Positions 55,090 to 64,000 of a stretch of 64,000 bases of DNA are shown piece after piece. The stretch is from positions 27,156,382-27,220,381 of the forward strand of contig NC_092799.1 of assembly GCF_918797505.1 (NCBI RefSeq), given 5' to 3'. Position 1 is the stretch's first letter. Every line of letters starts with the position of its first letter. The stretch is from Bemisia tabaci. Lineage: Eukaryota; Arthropoda; Insecta; Hemiptera; Aleyrodidae. The notes under the pieces were generated by a model. The model did no database searches. It saw only the letters and a list, made by a program, of their open reading frames with translations, and was not told the DNA's origin. Position numbers and translations under genes: made by a program.

Positions 55090-55690
55090 ATCACAACGGA
55101 AGATCCTTCGTCAACCACGTTACAATCATTGCACAGAGATGTGCAGCAACTGATGGTAGTGCTCTCGGAACCAACCACTCATTTCCGAAAAACCGCAAGT
55201 CATCAAATCGCATTTAAACGACACAGACAAAAAGTTTCACAGTAATGAAAGTAAATTCCTCGATTCTTTTTTTTTCTTCTTTTTTTTCTTTTCTTTTTGA
55301 TACAAACGGCTCGGAAAAATCTGAAGAAATTACTGTATGATCAGGCGATACTGTAATTTCTGAAAATGCAAGAATTTGAAACATGTTTACATCACAACGG
55401 AAGATGCTTCGTCAACCACGTTACAATCATTGCACAGAGATGTGCAGCAACTGATGGTAGTGCTCTCGGAACCAAACACTCATTTCCGAAAAACCGCAAG
55501 TCATCAAATCGCATCTTAAACGACACAGGCAAAAAGTTTCAGAGTAATGAAAGTAAATTCCTCGATTCTTTTTTTTTCTTCTTTTTTTTCTTTTCTTTTT
55601 GATACAAACGGCTCGGAAAAATCTGAAGAAATTTCTGTATGACCAGGCGATACTGTAATTTCTGAAAATGCAAGAATTTGAAACAGGTTA
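55090..55690 (+). repeat. 301-bp tandem duplication, two copies
   Basis: 55090-55390 and 55391-55690 are nearly identical, including a (TTTTTTTTTCTTC) tract and the block cagcaactgatggtagtgct. Only a few substitutions differ, so the duplication is recent or an assembly artefact. Confidence 0.9.
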
Positions 55691-56839
55691 ACAAGCTCCT
55701 TTATAACATATCAATAGGGTTTGCAACCAATAAGTAGTATTTATTTTTTTTCGATTATTTTTGTTATTGAATCAAAGTTTCACTCAAGAAAAAATGCAGC
55801 AAAAGAGTAATAGGGAGATTGAAAAACACAATTTAATGCTGTTTTTTTTAATTGATCACTTTGTATGAACAAAGTCTGAATGCTTTCTGCTGAGTTAATG
55901 AAGTTAATTTTGCTAACAATATTCGAGGAAAATATAATACGATCGTTGGTATTTAAGTGATGAAATAAATAGTGACAAACGGGGGTTATATTTTAAAAAA
56001 ATAAGGCGTTGGTAGAATAGTACTTGACCCGCACTGTTCTGCGAGGAAACAAGCCCCCCCCCCCTCCCTTGAAAAAAGCCTAAAAATTCCATTGGAATTT
56101 TAAAGATTGAATTAGAGTATTCTGAAGTATGTGTGTGTGTCTGCTGGATTCTTTTCAGCGATGCGCTCATTTTTCTACTTTGCGTTTATATCTCCGTTGA
56201 CAATAAATGATTTTTGATTGCTACGAGCCAAGATCCACGATTCAGTTTCCGAGCCGTAACGTTCCAGTCGGTCATTGATAGTTCCCTTGCTCGGAAGCCC
56301 CCTGCCGAGCCCCTTCCCAACCTGGATCTGGGAGCCGCCTCTAAATTACTTGGACGAAGTCACGCTTTTGTTTGTTGTTTATTGTTTATAAGATTCGTCC
56401 GGATGAGGGCTTGGCCTTAGTGACTAGCACAAACAGCCACTGACAAGTTGGTTGGTTGAAGATCTAGAGTAGTTTAGGTGTTTTAGATATCCGCGCAGTA
56501 CACTTTAATAATTATTGGTAGAAGTGAAAGTTCCTACGTAATATTTAAGCGTTCGTAATTCAGTCTTGCCTCTTCATTGCACCGTTTGCCTTAGCGCCGC
56601 CGTTACGAAGTCTCCTTCGACAATATCCCGTTTTTGCTTACTACTTAAAATACAAAAAAGTGCGCCTTTTCTCATCTCGTTCATCGTTAGCGAAAACAAG
56701 GATTGTGAACATTCAAGGAAGTGTTTTTTATTTTTTCTTCTCTTTTTTCCTAAGAAAAATTAATCATTCATCAACATTTTTTCATTTTGACGAGACATTT
56801 ATTTTTTCTTGTCACGACGAACAGTCTACCGAGTTTTTC
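55691..56839 (+). promoter_or_regulatory. Upstream region and probable 5' UTR of the bHLH gene
   Basis: Contains a C run at 56057-56066 and a GC-richer stretch at 56220-56420. No other gene. Promoter elements cannot be placed confidently. Confidence 0.35.
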
Positions 56840-57328
56840 ATGGAGAAGGAACAGCCCTCGTTCCTATCCGCCGATTGGCACAAAGACGGCTATTCCGACT
56901 GGTGCCACACGCCTAATCCGGAGAATTTACGTCGTATGATAGCTGAAGCGGAGAATGTCCTCAAAAAGGAGATGAGTTCCCCGAGTCCCGAATCCTCGGG
57001 TATTCCCCAGAAACAGACGCTCCAACGCGATGACCCGGTCGACGATGAGGACTCCCTGGAAGGCTTCGACGAAGAGAGCTTCTCCTCGAGCAGTAGGAAC
57101 AAGCACCAGCGGTGCTGCTGCAGTGCCAAGTTTGAGAATTCGGACGTCATGAAGAGAACGATTTTGAAGTGGGACAGGGAGAGACAGAGGAGTCGAGCTC
57201 TCAACGATGCTTGGGACAAACTCCGCAAAGTCCTCCCTTCGCTCGGCAACGACCGGCGACTTACCCGGCTCGAGGCAGTGCAGATGGCGATAAATTACAT
57301 AAGCGCTCTTTACGATCAGCTTTGGTGA
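56840..57328 (+). CDS. Atonal-type bHLH transcription factor
   Basis: 162 residues from the ATG at 56840 (the upstream in-frame ATG at 56660 would add an unlikely Phe-rich leader). An acidic, Ser-rich N-terminal region is followed by a bHLH at residues 105-160: basic part KRTILKWDRERQRSRALNDA, helix 1 WDKLRKVL, loop PSLGNDRRL, helix 2 LEAVQMAINYISALYDQL. The PSLGNDR...QMA.YI.AL pattern is that of Atonal/Amos/Cato proneural factors, which bind E-boxes as heterodimers with Daughterless. As in those, the bHLH lies at the very C-terminus and the gene is intronless. The usual Asn two positions before RER is Trp here. The stop overlaps gtgagt, so a splice donor at 57324 is a less likely alternative. 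It lies between two virus-like blocks. Confidence 0.75.
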   Translation: MEKEQPSFLSADWHKDGYSDWCHTPNPENLRRMIAEAENVLKKEMSSPSPESSGIPQKQTLQRDDPVDDEDSLEGFDEESFSSSSRNKHQRCCCSAKFENSDVMKRTILKWDRERQRSRALNDAWDKLRKVLPSLGNDRRLTRLEAVQMAINYISALYDQLW

Positions 57329-57435
57329 GTCGTTTAAATGTTATGTATATGTGTATACGTATTATTGTAATATTATTATATATATTCGAAACTCTTCGGA
57401 ATTTTTGGATTTAATCAATGCTGAAACATTAAGTA

Positions 57436-57907
57436 CCTGACGATTATGATTTAATATCTCTTGATGTAGTTAGCATGTACACTAACGTATTTGCTGATTT
57501 TGCCCTCCGATGTGTGGAACTGAAATGAGAAGAAGTTGAAATGTTCTGTCCGTTACCTAAAGAACAGATTTTTAGTACTTTAATAGTGTGCCTCACCTCC
57601 GCCATCTGTCAATTTGACGATGTGTTTTATTAGCAAATTTCGGGTTCGACCATGGGAGGTAGCCTTTCGGCTGTTGCCTGTTGGCCAACATGTCAATGGA
57701 ACGCATCAAAAGTACCTACTGCCTTGAGTTTGTCTCCATTGGAATTTGGATATACAAGTGGTGTGTCGACGATATTTTTTCTTGTGTAAAAAAAGAGGAT
57801 ACGCATGCTATTCTTGAATTCTTCAACAGTTTAAATCCCACCATCAAATGTACCCTTGAAATTGAGAATAACAACTGCCTCAAATTTTTTAGATATGACT
57901 TTAGTTA
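57436..57907 (+). pseudogene. Penelope-like element reverse transcriptase, decayed
   Basis: Fragments in order: DLISLDVVSMYTNVFADFAL (from 57449), then STMGGSLS near 57650, then YKWCVDDIFSCVKKEDTHAI with the catalytic DD pair (near 57750) and FFNSLNPTIKCTLEIENN. Frames change between fragments and a stop interrupts the middle. This order and the Y/W.VDDIF motif are typical of Penelope-like reverse transcriptases. No GIY-YIG endonuclease part is present. Confidence 0.75.
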
Positions 57908-59639
57908 AAGTGAATAGCGAAATTAGATGTAAGTGCTATGTTGTGTATTTGTGTAGTTTAGGATGAGTCACAGAATTGTAGCCTGCTAAAGTTGGTTCAT
58001 CTGTAAAGGTGGAGGAAGTAGTGCTTGTTTTAAATTTGTAAATGCCTCACTGTACTAAAGCACACTCAAGTAAATGAAACAAAATGCGCTGTGTCAATTA
58101 AAACACGAAATCTTTTTTTCATCGTTAGGCAGAGGCTCTGAAATGTTTTGTTATTGTGAATGTGCATATACATGCAATCATTGTCACCGTCTCATACGTA
58201 AATTAATATTCGTTTCACCGTCGTAAATTTTAACTATGCTTACAATATAATTTATAATTTTTTGACATAATTCGTAAGTTGTATTCTTTATTTTTTCTCC
58301 ATCTACAAAACAACGTTTCATTTGAAAACCATACACTGAGAAAAATTTTCCGTTGAACCAACAGAATTTGGTACAGTTAAATATGCCGCGGCAGGAATTC
58401 TTGTTGTAACAACCGAAGTTCTCATTGTTTCAAAGAACATCTCTCTAGTTTCAAAAAGACGTCTGATGGTTGCATTAAAAAAATTTCCGATTGATTCTGA
58501 GAAAAGTTCCGCCTTGGCATATTTTACTGTAGATTTTTCTTTATTGTAGAACATGATATTAATTTCCTAGCTGCAAACCTCTCAATGAAATTTCATATTA
58601 TTTTTTTTTCTTTCACGATAAAAAAGCTCAAAAAATGCTAGGAAAATATAAAATTGAACACGAAAAAATATTTTCCACAAATTATAACTCTACTATTTTT
58701 AAACTTGGATTGCAACTGAAATGCATCTGTATTCGTGTCAAAAATATCATTTGACAGGTGGGAATACAATTTTAACGATGAAAACTGTTGATAATGCACA
58801 GCAAAATCTTTCGAAAGAAAAGATTCAAAATTATGTTTCAAGACTAGTATTCTTGAAATAATAAGTTCAATATTGATTATGATCCAATCAGGAACTTCAG
58901 CTCATCTCCAAATTATATCATTGTAAAATTTACTGTGAAAATTTTAGTTACTTCCATAATTACTGAAGGTATTCGCACCGAAGCATTCAATGGTACCTAA
59001 CTTAATTAATTCATTACACTAATCTAAAAAAAATGAAATAATATAAAATTTCCTCCACACATTCTTTACGTAAACATTTCATCATCCAGTTTACAATTTT
59101 GTGTATGATGCAAGAAACAAAGAAAGATAGGAAACAAAAGAGGAAAAAAGGAAGGGCCGATGCCAAAAACAATCGGAAAAAGTATACAATAAAGTTTTAT
59201 TCAATGTAGGCAACTCAGAATCTTTTACAAAAAAGTAACAATTAATGCCGCTATCTGCTAAGTTATGTCGTAAAGTAACAAGGATGTGCAAACACTGAAC
59301 ATTAGTGAGCGTGCTCTTTGAACGTACGGATGACGTATGAAATTGACCGGTAAGTTACTTCATTTTAACTCAACTTCTTTGATTTCTCACTAAATGATGT
59401 TTCTATAAATCGACTTTTTTGCTGTTGTAATAAAGTACCATATAATTAATGTAACTATTAATATTTGCTGTGTGCAACACATGGTAAACTGTTTTGATGC
59501 ACCGAGGAACAATGAGAATTGGTTTACGACAAGACGCTCTTGTGGCTCATACGAGGTCAAAAGCTGGCAGCAAAGATTCTACTGTGCATCTACGACGACA
59601 ATTCTCCAATGAAAATGGTACTCTTGCAACCGTTGAATT
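57908..59639. other. Non-coding stretch
   Basis: A/T-rich. A MITE-like start cactgagaaaaatttt occurs at 58335 without a clear partner end. No gene recognised. Confidence 0.5.
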
Positions 59640-61541
59640 TTAGAACCCCAAATTCAAATCGTTCGGTAAGTTTTCTTTCGTGAACCTGTCTTGAAGGTTT
59701 CTCAAAAAATCTTGACCGCCAGAAAATCTGACGAGCAAATCTATAAGTTGATGCCTGGATCTCGGATCTTCAATGTAGGCCATTACTTTTTCCGCAGGAA
59801 TTGTCCCGGAAGTAGTCTTCTTCTCCTCAGTAGAGGAACTTTCGTAAGGTTTGCGATCAACCTCTCTCACTAATTTAGCAGTTGATGGAGCGGATATTAT
59901 CTTTTCTTGATCCTTGACATTGAGGAATGATTCTTTATACTCAACAAGGATGGCTGTTTCAAAAAGAGCAATTTTATCTGTATTTGCTGCGCAGTACACA
60001 TTCTGTCCAATCCACACCGAAGGGTCGATCAAATCGGACTGTTTTAGATTTTGGATCTCGATGAGTTTTCCGTTCAGTTCAATTGTCGGAAGGTTCGTTC
60101 CAAGCCTTCTAATCTTCTCCCCAGTGTCATTATTGCAATTCCGAATAGCCGCTCGTTGAAAATTTAACGGTATAACACCGAAGAGTTGAGCTATGGATCC
60201 AAAGATTGGCACGTTAAGTTTGTAAATGAGACGTGCAGCATCATCATCAAAACAAGCCAGCAAAATATTGTTTCTTTGCATACCTATTGCCGCCATATTA
60301 TGGTTCGGTCTTCGAAAAATATACGATTCATTACCGGTAGGTCCTGAAAATTTACGTATATAATTACCGTCATAGTCGTTGCTTTGGAAGTCTTCGACAA
60401 CAAGCATTTCCGGTAGTAACCAACGAGCACATTCCAATCTCTCATCATGGCTTAGACATGAAAATTTTTGCACCAATTCTTCTACATATTCGTTTGCCCA
60501 TTTTTTTTTTTTACTACTCACAGAAACGTACAACAGATCGATCACTAACGTTTTCGGAGTTAAAATTTCTACAAATATGTAGTCAATACCGTTACTAGAT
60601 AACAATTGTAGAGTTTTCTCCGAAAATTCTCGACAAATGTTGGGGTGTGGTAAAACAAAACGCTGGCCTTTCAAACTTAACACGCAATTCGGGCTCAAGA
60701 ATATTAGAGCTCGTTCTTTGTCGTTAATGGCTATTTTCCTGTACCCGTCCATGACTTGTGTATTATCGGCATCCGTTTTGTAAATTGGAAAACGGTTGTT
60801 CAAATTTTTTTCAGGATCATTTTCGTTTAAATACATACCCTCATACCAATCACGTGGGAGATTTAAATCATTCTGCACGATGAATTGCAATGCCTCTACA
60901 TCATCTTCTTCGCATCTTGAAAAGCTGTTAGCAAAATTCCGCGGAGAACGAAGATATTCGATGAGTATATTATTGCGAGCGGTTTTAAGAATTCCTTTTT
61001 TGTTAAAATTCCTTCCGCTTGAACTCTTATTGTTAGCGCCGTTACTGTTGTTTACATTTTCCGCCCGTCGGCTAGCCGCTCCAAATAATTGTTTCGATAC
61101 GTTTCTACCGTTAATATTAGGAGCATTGTAGGAATCGATATCAAATTGATTCACGTGTTTGAAATCTTCGATTCCAACGTAGCGTTTATGGGTCGCGAGA
61201 AAGTATTTGAGATGCTCACGCGAGAATAGTAAATTGAAACCGTTAGTTTCGCATATGAGAAAAGCATGACTGATGAAACGAGCGAGGATTCGAGCACGAT
61301 CTTCTGAAGTTCTTTCTTCATACAATCGATCTATCTCAAAAGTTTGTTGCTCTTCGAAAAATACTGCTTTCTTATTACGATCAAATTTAGAAATTCCGCG
61401 TCTTTCTTCATCGTCAACGAAAATTCTTTTACAATTTGTTTCATAGTTCGAAATAATATCGATCTTTTGGTTTGGTTCCTTCTCGTATTGCAAGAGGAAA
61501 TTTACGATCATCGATTTGAGTACTCGAACAAATCGGTGCAA
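59640..61541 (-). CDS. 633-residue virus-like ORF, possible nucleotidyltransferase fold
   Basis: Intact. An Asn-rich linker at about 140-180 separates an N-terminal part from a larger C-terminal part. Around residues 255-395 the order KTDADNTQVMDGYRK, IDYIFVEILTPKTLVIDLLY, then YDGNYIRKF recalls motifs I, III/IIIa and IV of the ligase/mRNA-capping superfamily to which viral LEF-4 belongs. The canonical KxDG signature of motif I is not seen, so the assignment is weak and the enzyme, if it is one, may be inactive. The start at 61541 overlaps the end of the upstream repeat protein by 34 bases in another frame. No other recognised domain. Confidence 0.5.
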   Translation of the reverse strand: MHRFVRVLKSMIVNFLLQYEKEPNQKIDIISNYETNCKRIFVDDEERRGISKFDRNKKAVFFEEQQTFEIDRLYEERTSEDRARILARFISHAFLICETNGFNLLFSREHLKYFLATHKRYVGIEDFKHVNQFDIDSYNAPNINGRNVSKQLFGAASRRAENVNNSNGANNKSSSGRNFNKKGILKTARNNILIEYLRSPRNFANSFSRCEEDDVEALQFIVQNDLNLPRDWYEGMYLNENDPEKNLNNRFPIYKTDADNTQVMDGYRKIAINDKERALIFLSPNCVLSLKGQRFVLPHPNICREFSEKTLQLLSSNGIDYIFVEILTPKTLVIDLLYVSVSSKKKKWANEYVEELVQKFSCLSHDERLECARWLLPEMLVVEDFQSNDYDGNYIRKFSGPTGNESYIFRRPNHNMAAIGMQRNNILLACFDDDAARLIYKLNVPIFGSIAQLFGVIPLNFQRAAIRNCNNDTGEKIRRLGTNLPTIELNGKLIEIQNLKQSDLIDPSVWIGQNVYCAANTDKIALFETAILVEYKESFLNVKDQEKIISAPSTAKLVREVDRKPYESSSTEEKKTTSGTIPAEKVMAYIEDPRSRHQLIDLLVRFSGGQDFLRNLQDRFTKENLPNDLNLGF

Positions 61542-64000
61542 AGGTACATTGCATGGATTTGACTTTCGTTTGCCTCCCGTTGCTGGCGTGATTCCATCAA
61601 TTCCACCGTATAAAGAGTCTGTAGCGTTTCTTTTCGTTCCAACTTTTTCCTGCCTGTAGGTGATTGACGTTCAGCATTGTGGACGTGTTGAGAACGCTTT
61701 TGAAATCTCGAGCTATAATTTTCAACATTCCGTTTTTCTAGATCGGATGCTCCTGCAATACTTGAAACAGGAAGCGTCTTTTGAACGGATTCTACATGGA
61801 GAGCGGAGCATGTCGAACTCATTTGTAGAGGGCCGTTCCTGTTCTCAACAAGCGCATTGGACCTTGTTGATACACTTTTATTGTCGTCCGCAATTAAGTT
61901 TTTGCGAAGTTCTTGTTTTTCAAAGAGAGCGTCATTCGTCATTTCGGGCGTCGAAAAACGATCATCCTTTCTTCCGACTAGGGTTCCGGTATATTCTGCT
62001 TGGCGATCGAAATCCATAAGACTCGAGTCGTCGCTCGGATTAGACGGTGCTAAAATTGTCATGTCAGGTTGCTCGTCCTCTCTCGATGCAAGCACTGAAG
62101 CAGCTTCGGCCATTTTCGCTCGAAGAAAAACAGACATTCTTCCGCCGGCAGGGTATCTGTCAACTTTGTTGTCGTTTTCAAGAATATCGTTTTTTACGAT
62201 TTTCGTTCGGGACTCAGGACAGGTGAATTCAGTGGCGGCTCGATTTTTCTCGTCCGCCTCAATTAGTAGAGAATCTTCAGTGTTTTTCCCTGAAGCGAAA
62301 GCTGGAGTGTCCTTCTGAAGCGAAATGCTAATAACACTTTTGTCGGTAGTCTCAGACTTTGAATCTTTCCGGACGGAATCGAAGTACAATTCTGAAGGCG
62401 CCGGAAGACGTACGGTTGTTTTATCATGATCGACCACCGGAAGTATTTCGGCGTTCCTCTCAACATCCATTTTTTGGCAAATTCCACCGTAGAAAGTGTC
62501 GGTAGCGTTTCTTTTCATTCCAAATTTTTCACTGCCTGTAGGTGATTGACGTTCAGCATTGTGTACCTGTTGAAAATACTTTTGAAAACTCGAGCTATAA
62601 TTTTCAACATTCCGTTTTTCAAGATCAGACGCTCCTGCCATACTTGAAACAGGAAGCATCTTTTGAACGGATTCTACATGAAGTGCGGAGCATGTGGAAC
62701 TCATTTGTAGAAGGTCGTTTCTGTTCTCGACATGCGCATTGTACCTTGTCGATACACCAATATTGTCGTCCGCCATTAAGTTTTTGCGGAGTTCTGGTTT
62801 TTCAAAGAGAGCGTCATTCGTCACTTCGGCCGTCGAAAAACGATCATTCTTTCTTCCGATCAAGCCTGTGGAATGCAGTTCTAGCCCTTGAGTTCCAGTA
62901 AATTGTGCTTGGCGATCGAAATCCATAAAACTCGAGTCGTCGTTCGGATTAAACGGTGCCAAAATTGTCATCTTAGGTTGCTCGTCTTCTCCCGATGCAA
63001 ACACTGAAGCAGCTTCCGCCATTTTCGCTCGAAGAAAAGCGGACATTCTTCCGCCGGCGGGGTATTTGTCAACTTTGTTGTCGTTTTCGAGAATATCGTT
63101 TTTTACGATTTTCGTTCGGGACTCAGCACAGGTGAACTCAGTGGCGGCTCGATTTTTCTCGTCCGCCTCAATTAGTAGAGAATCTTCAATGTTTTTCCCT
63201 GAAGAGAAAGCTGGAGTGTCTTTCTTAAGCGAAATGTTAATAACACTTTCGTCGGTAGTCTCAGACTTTGAATCTTTCCTGACGGAATCGAAGTACAATT
63301 CTGAAGGCGCCGGAAGACGTACGGTTGTTTTATCATGATCGACCACCGGAAGTATTTCGGCGTTCCTCTCAACATCCATTTTTTGGCAAATTCCACCGTA
63401 GAAAGTGTCGGTAGCGTTTCTGTTCATTCCAAATTTTTCACTGCCTGTAGGTGATTGACGTTCAGCATTGTGTACCTGTTGGAAATACTTTTGAAAACTC
63501 GAGCTATAATTTTCATCATTCCGTTTTTCTAGATCGGATGCTCCTGCCATACTTGAAACAGGAAGCGTCTTTTGAACGGATTCTACATGAAGTGCGGTGC
63601 CTGTGGAACTCATTTGTAGAGGGCCGTTTCTGTTCTCGACATGCGCATTGTACCTTGTTGATACACTAAAATTGTTGTCAGCGTTTAAGTTTTTGCGAAG
63701 TTCTTGTTTTTCAAAGAGAGCGTCATTCGTCACTTCGGCCGTCGAAAAACGATCATTCTTTCTTCCGATCCAGCCTGTGGAATGCAGTTCTAGCCCTTGA
63801 GTTCCAGTATATTGTGCTTGGCGATCGAAATCCATAAGACTCGAGTCGTCGCTCGGATTAGACGGTGCCAAAATTGTCATGTTAGGTTGTTCGTCTTCTC
63901 TCGATGCAAGCACTAAAGCAGCTTCGGCCATTTTCCCTCGAAGAAAAGCAGACATTCTTCCGCTGGCCGGGTATCTGTCAACTTTGTCATCGTTTTCAAG
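61508..64000 (-). CDS. Tandem-repeat protein, 303-residue units, partial at the window edge
   Basis: The frame is open to the right edge. The ATG at 63955 is preceded in frame by codons matching the end of a repeat unit (LENDDKVDRYPASGR), so it is internal and the gene begins outside. Units: 63955-63047, 63046-62138 and a partial third from 62137; period exactly 909 bases. Each starts MSAFLRxKMAEA and contains DEQPxMTILAP, FSTAEVTNDALFEK, VSSMAGASDLEKRN, GGICQKMDVERN and PAGGR. Units one and two agree at roughly nine residues in ten by eye. The protein is hydrophilic, Ser/Asp/Lys-rich and probably disordered; no family recognised. The third unit has an in-frame 27-base deletion and, near 61650, a one-base deletion that gives it an unrelated tail of about 45 residues. 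Confidence 0.65.
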   Translation of the reverse strand, partial: LENDDKVDRYPASGRMSAFLRGKMAEAALVLASREDEQPNMTILAPSNPSDDSSLMDFDRQAQYTGTQGLELHSTGWIGRKNDRFSTAEVTNDALFEKQELRKNLNADNNFSVSTRYNAHVENRNGPLQMSSTGTALHVESVQKTLPVSSMAGASDLEKRNDENYSSSFQKYFQQVHNAERQSPTGSEKFGMNRNATDTFYGGICQKMDVERNAEILPVVDHDKTTVRLPAPSELYFDSVRKDSKSETTDESVINISLKKDTPAFSSGKNIEDSLLIEADEKNRAATEFTCAESRTKIVKNDILENDNKVDKYPAGGRMSAFLRAKMAEAASVFASGEDEQPKMTILAPFNPNDDSSFMDFDRQAQFTGTQGLELHSTGLIGRKNDRFSTAEVTNDALFEKPELRKNLMADDNIGVSTRYNAHVENRNDLLQMSSTCSALHVESVQKMLPVSSMAGASDLEKRNVENYSSSFQKYFQQVHNAERQSPTGSEKFGMKRNATDTFYGGICQKMDVERNAEILPVVDHDKTTVRLPAPSELYFDSVRKDSKSETTDKSVISISLQKDTPAFASGKNTEDSLLIEADEKNRAATEFTCPESRTKIVKNDILENDNKVDRYPAGGRMSVFLRAKMAEAASVLASREDEQPDMTILAPSNPSDDSSLMDFDRQAEYTGTLVGRKDDRFSTPEMTNDALFEKQELRKNLIADDNKSVSTRSNALVENRNGPLQMSSTCSALHVESVQKTLPVSSIAGASDLEKRNVENYSSRFQKRSQHVHNAERQSPTGRKKLERKETLQTLYTVELMESRQQREANESQIHAMYLCTDLFEYSNR

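Noticed and set aside
61857..62318. 153-residue + strand ORF within the repeat protein
   Set aside because: Antisense shadow; similar shadows recur in each 909-bp unit.

Overview
The window looks like a repeat-rich insect nuclear scaffold, most likely hemipteran. A whitefly is my best guess, from overall impression only. It has short spliced host exons with canonical GT/AG borders, many families of palindromic non-autonomous DNA transposons, fragments of LINE and Penelope-like retroelements, and one 500-base assembly gap (32539-33038).

Region 1 (1-31500) is host sequence. Eight exons on the + strand between 8919 and 27110 can be joined without a phase error. They encode 423 residues of a eukaryotic RluA-family RNA pseudouridine synthase (RPUSD2 type), from just before the S4-like region to the stop codon. 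The first exon or exons are missing. The introns (up to 8.2 kb) and upstream DNA are largely foldback elements, many nested. One 165-bp hAT-type MITE occurs repeatedly with readable 8-bp target duplications.

Region 2 (31500-36700) is retroelement debris: a LINE ORF1 cut by the gap, decayed reverse-transcriptase fragments, a tRNA-like sequence, and further copies of two MITE families also found in region 1.

Region 3 (36772-55079) is the notable part. It is a run of long, mostly intronless ORFs resembling genes of nudiviruses and other large nuclear arthropod DNA viruses. They include a P33/Ac92-type sulfhydryl oxidase, a PIF-5/ODV-E56-type envelope protein with a 41-residue membrane ORF before it, a membrane glycoprotein split by a frameshift, a P-loop nucleoside/nucleotide kinase-like pseudogene, and four large ORFs I do not recognise. 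Some are intact; others carry frameshifts or decayed ends, and one decayed end was then hit by a LINE. I read this as an integrated (endogenous) nudivirus-like segment.

Region 4 (55090-59600) has a 301-bp tandem duplication, an intronless Atonal-type bHLH gene and a broken Penelope-like reverse transcriptase. It is host-like DNA between two virus-like blocks.

Region 5 (59640-64000, - strand) holds a 633-residue ORF with weak nucleotidyltransferase-like motifs and a repeat protein built from 909-bp (303-residue) tandem units, whose reading frame runs off the right edge of the window.

The virus-like genes would belong to virion entry, disulfide formation and nucleotide metabolism if they were an active virus. 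Here the mixture of intact and broken genes points to an old insertion with a few ORFs still open.
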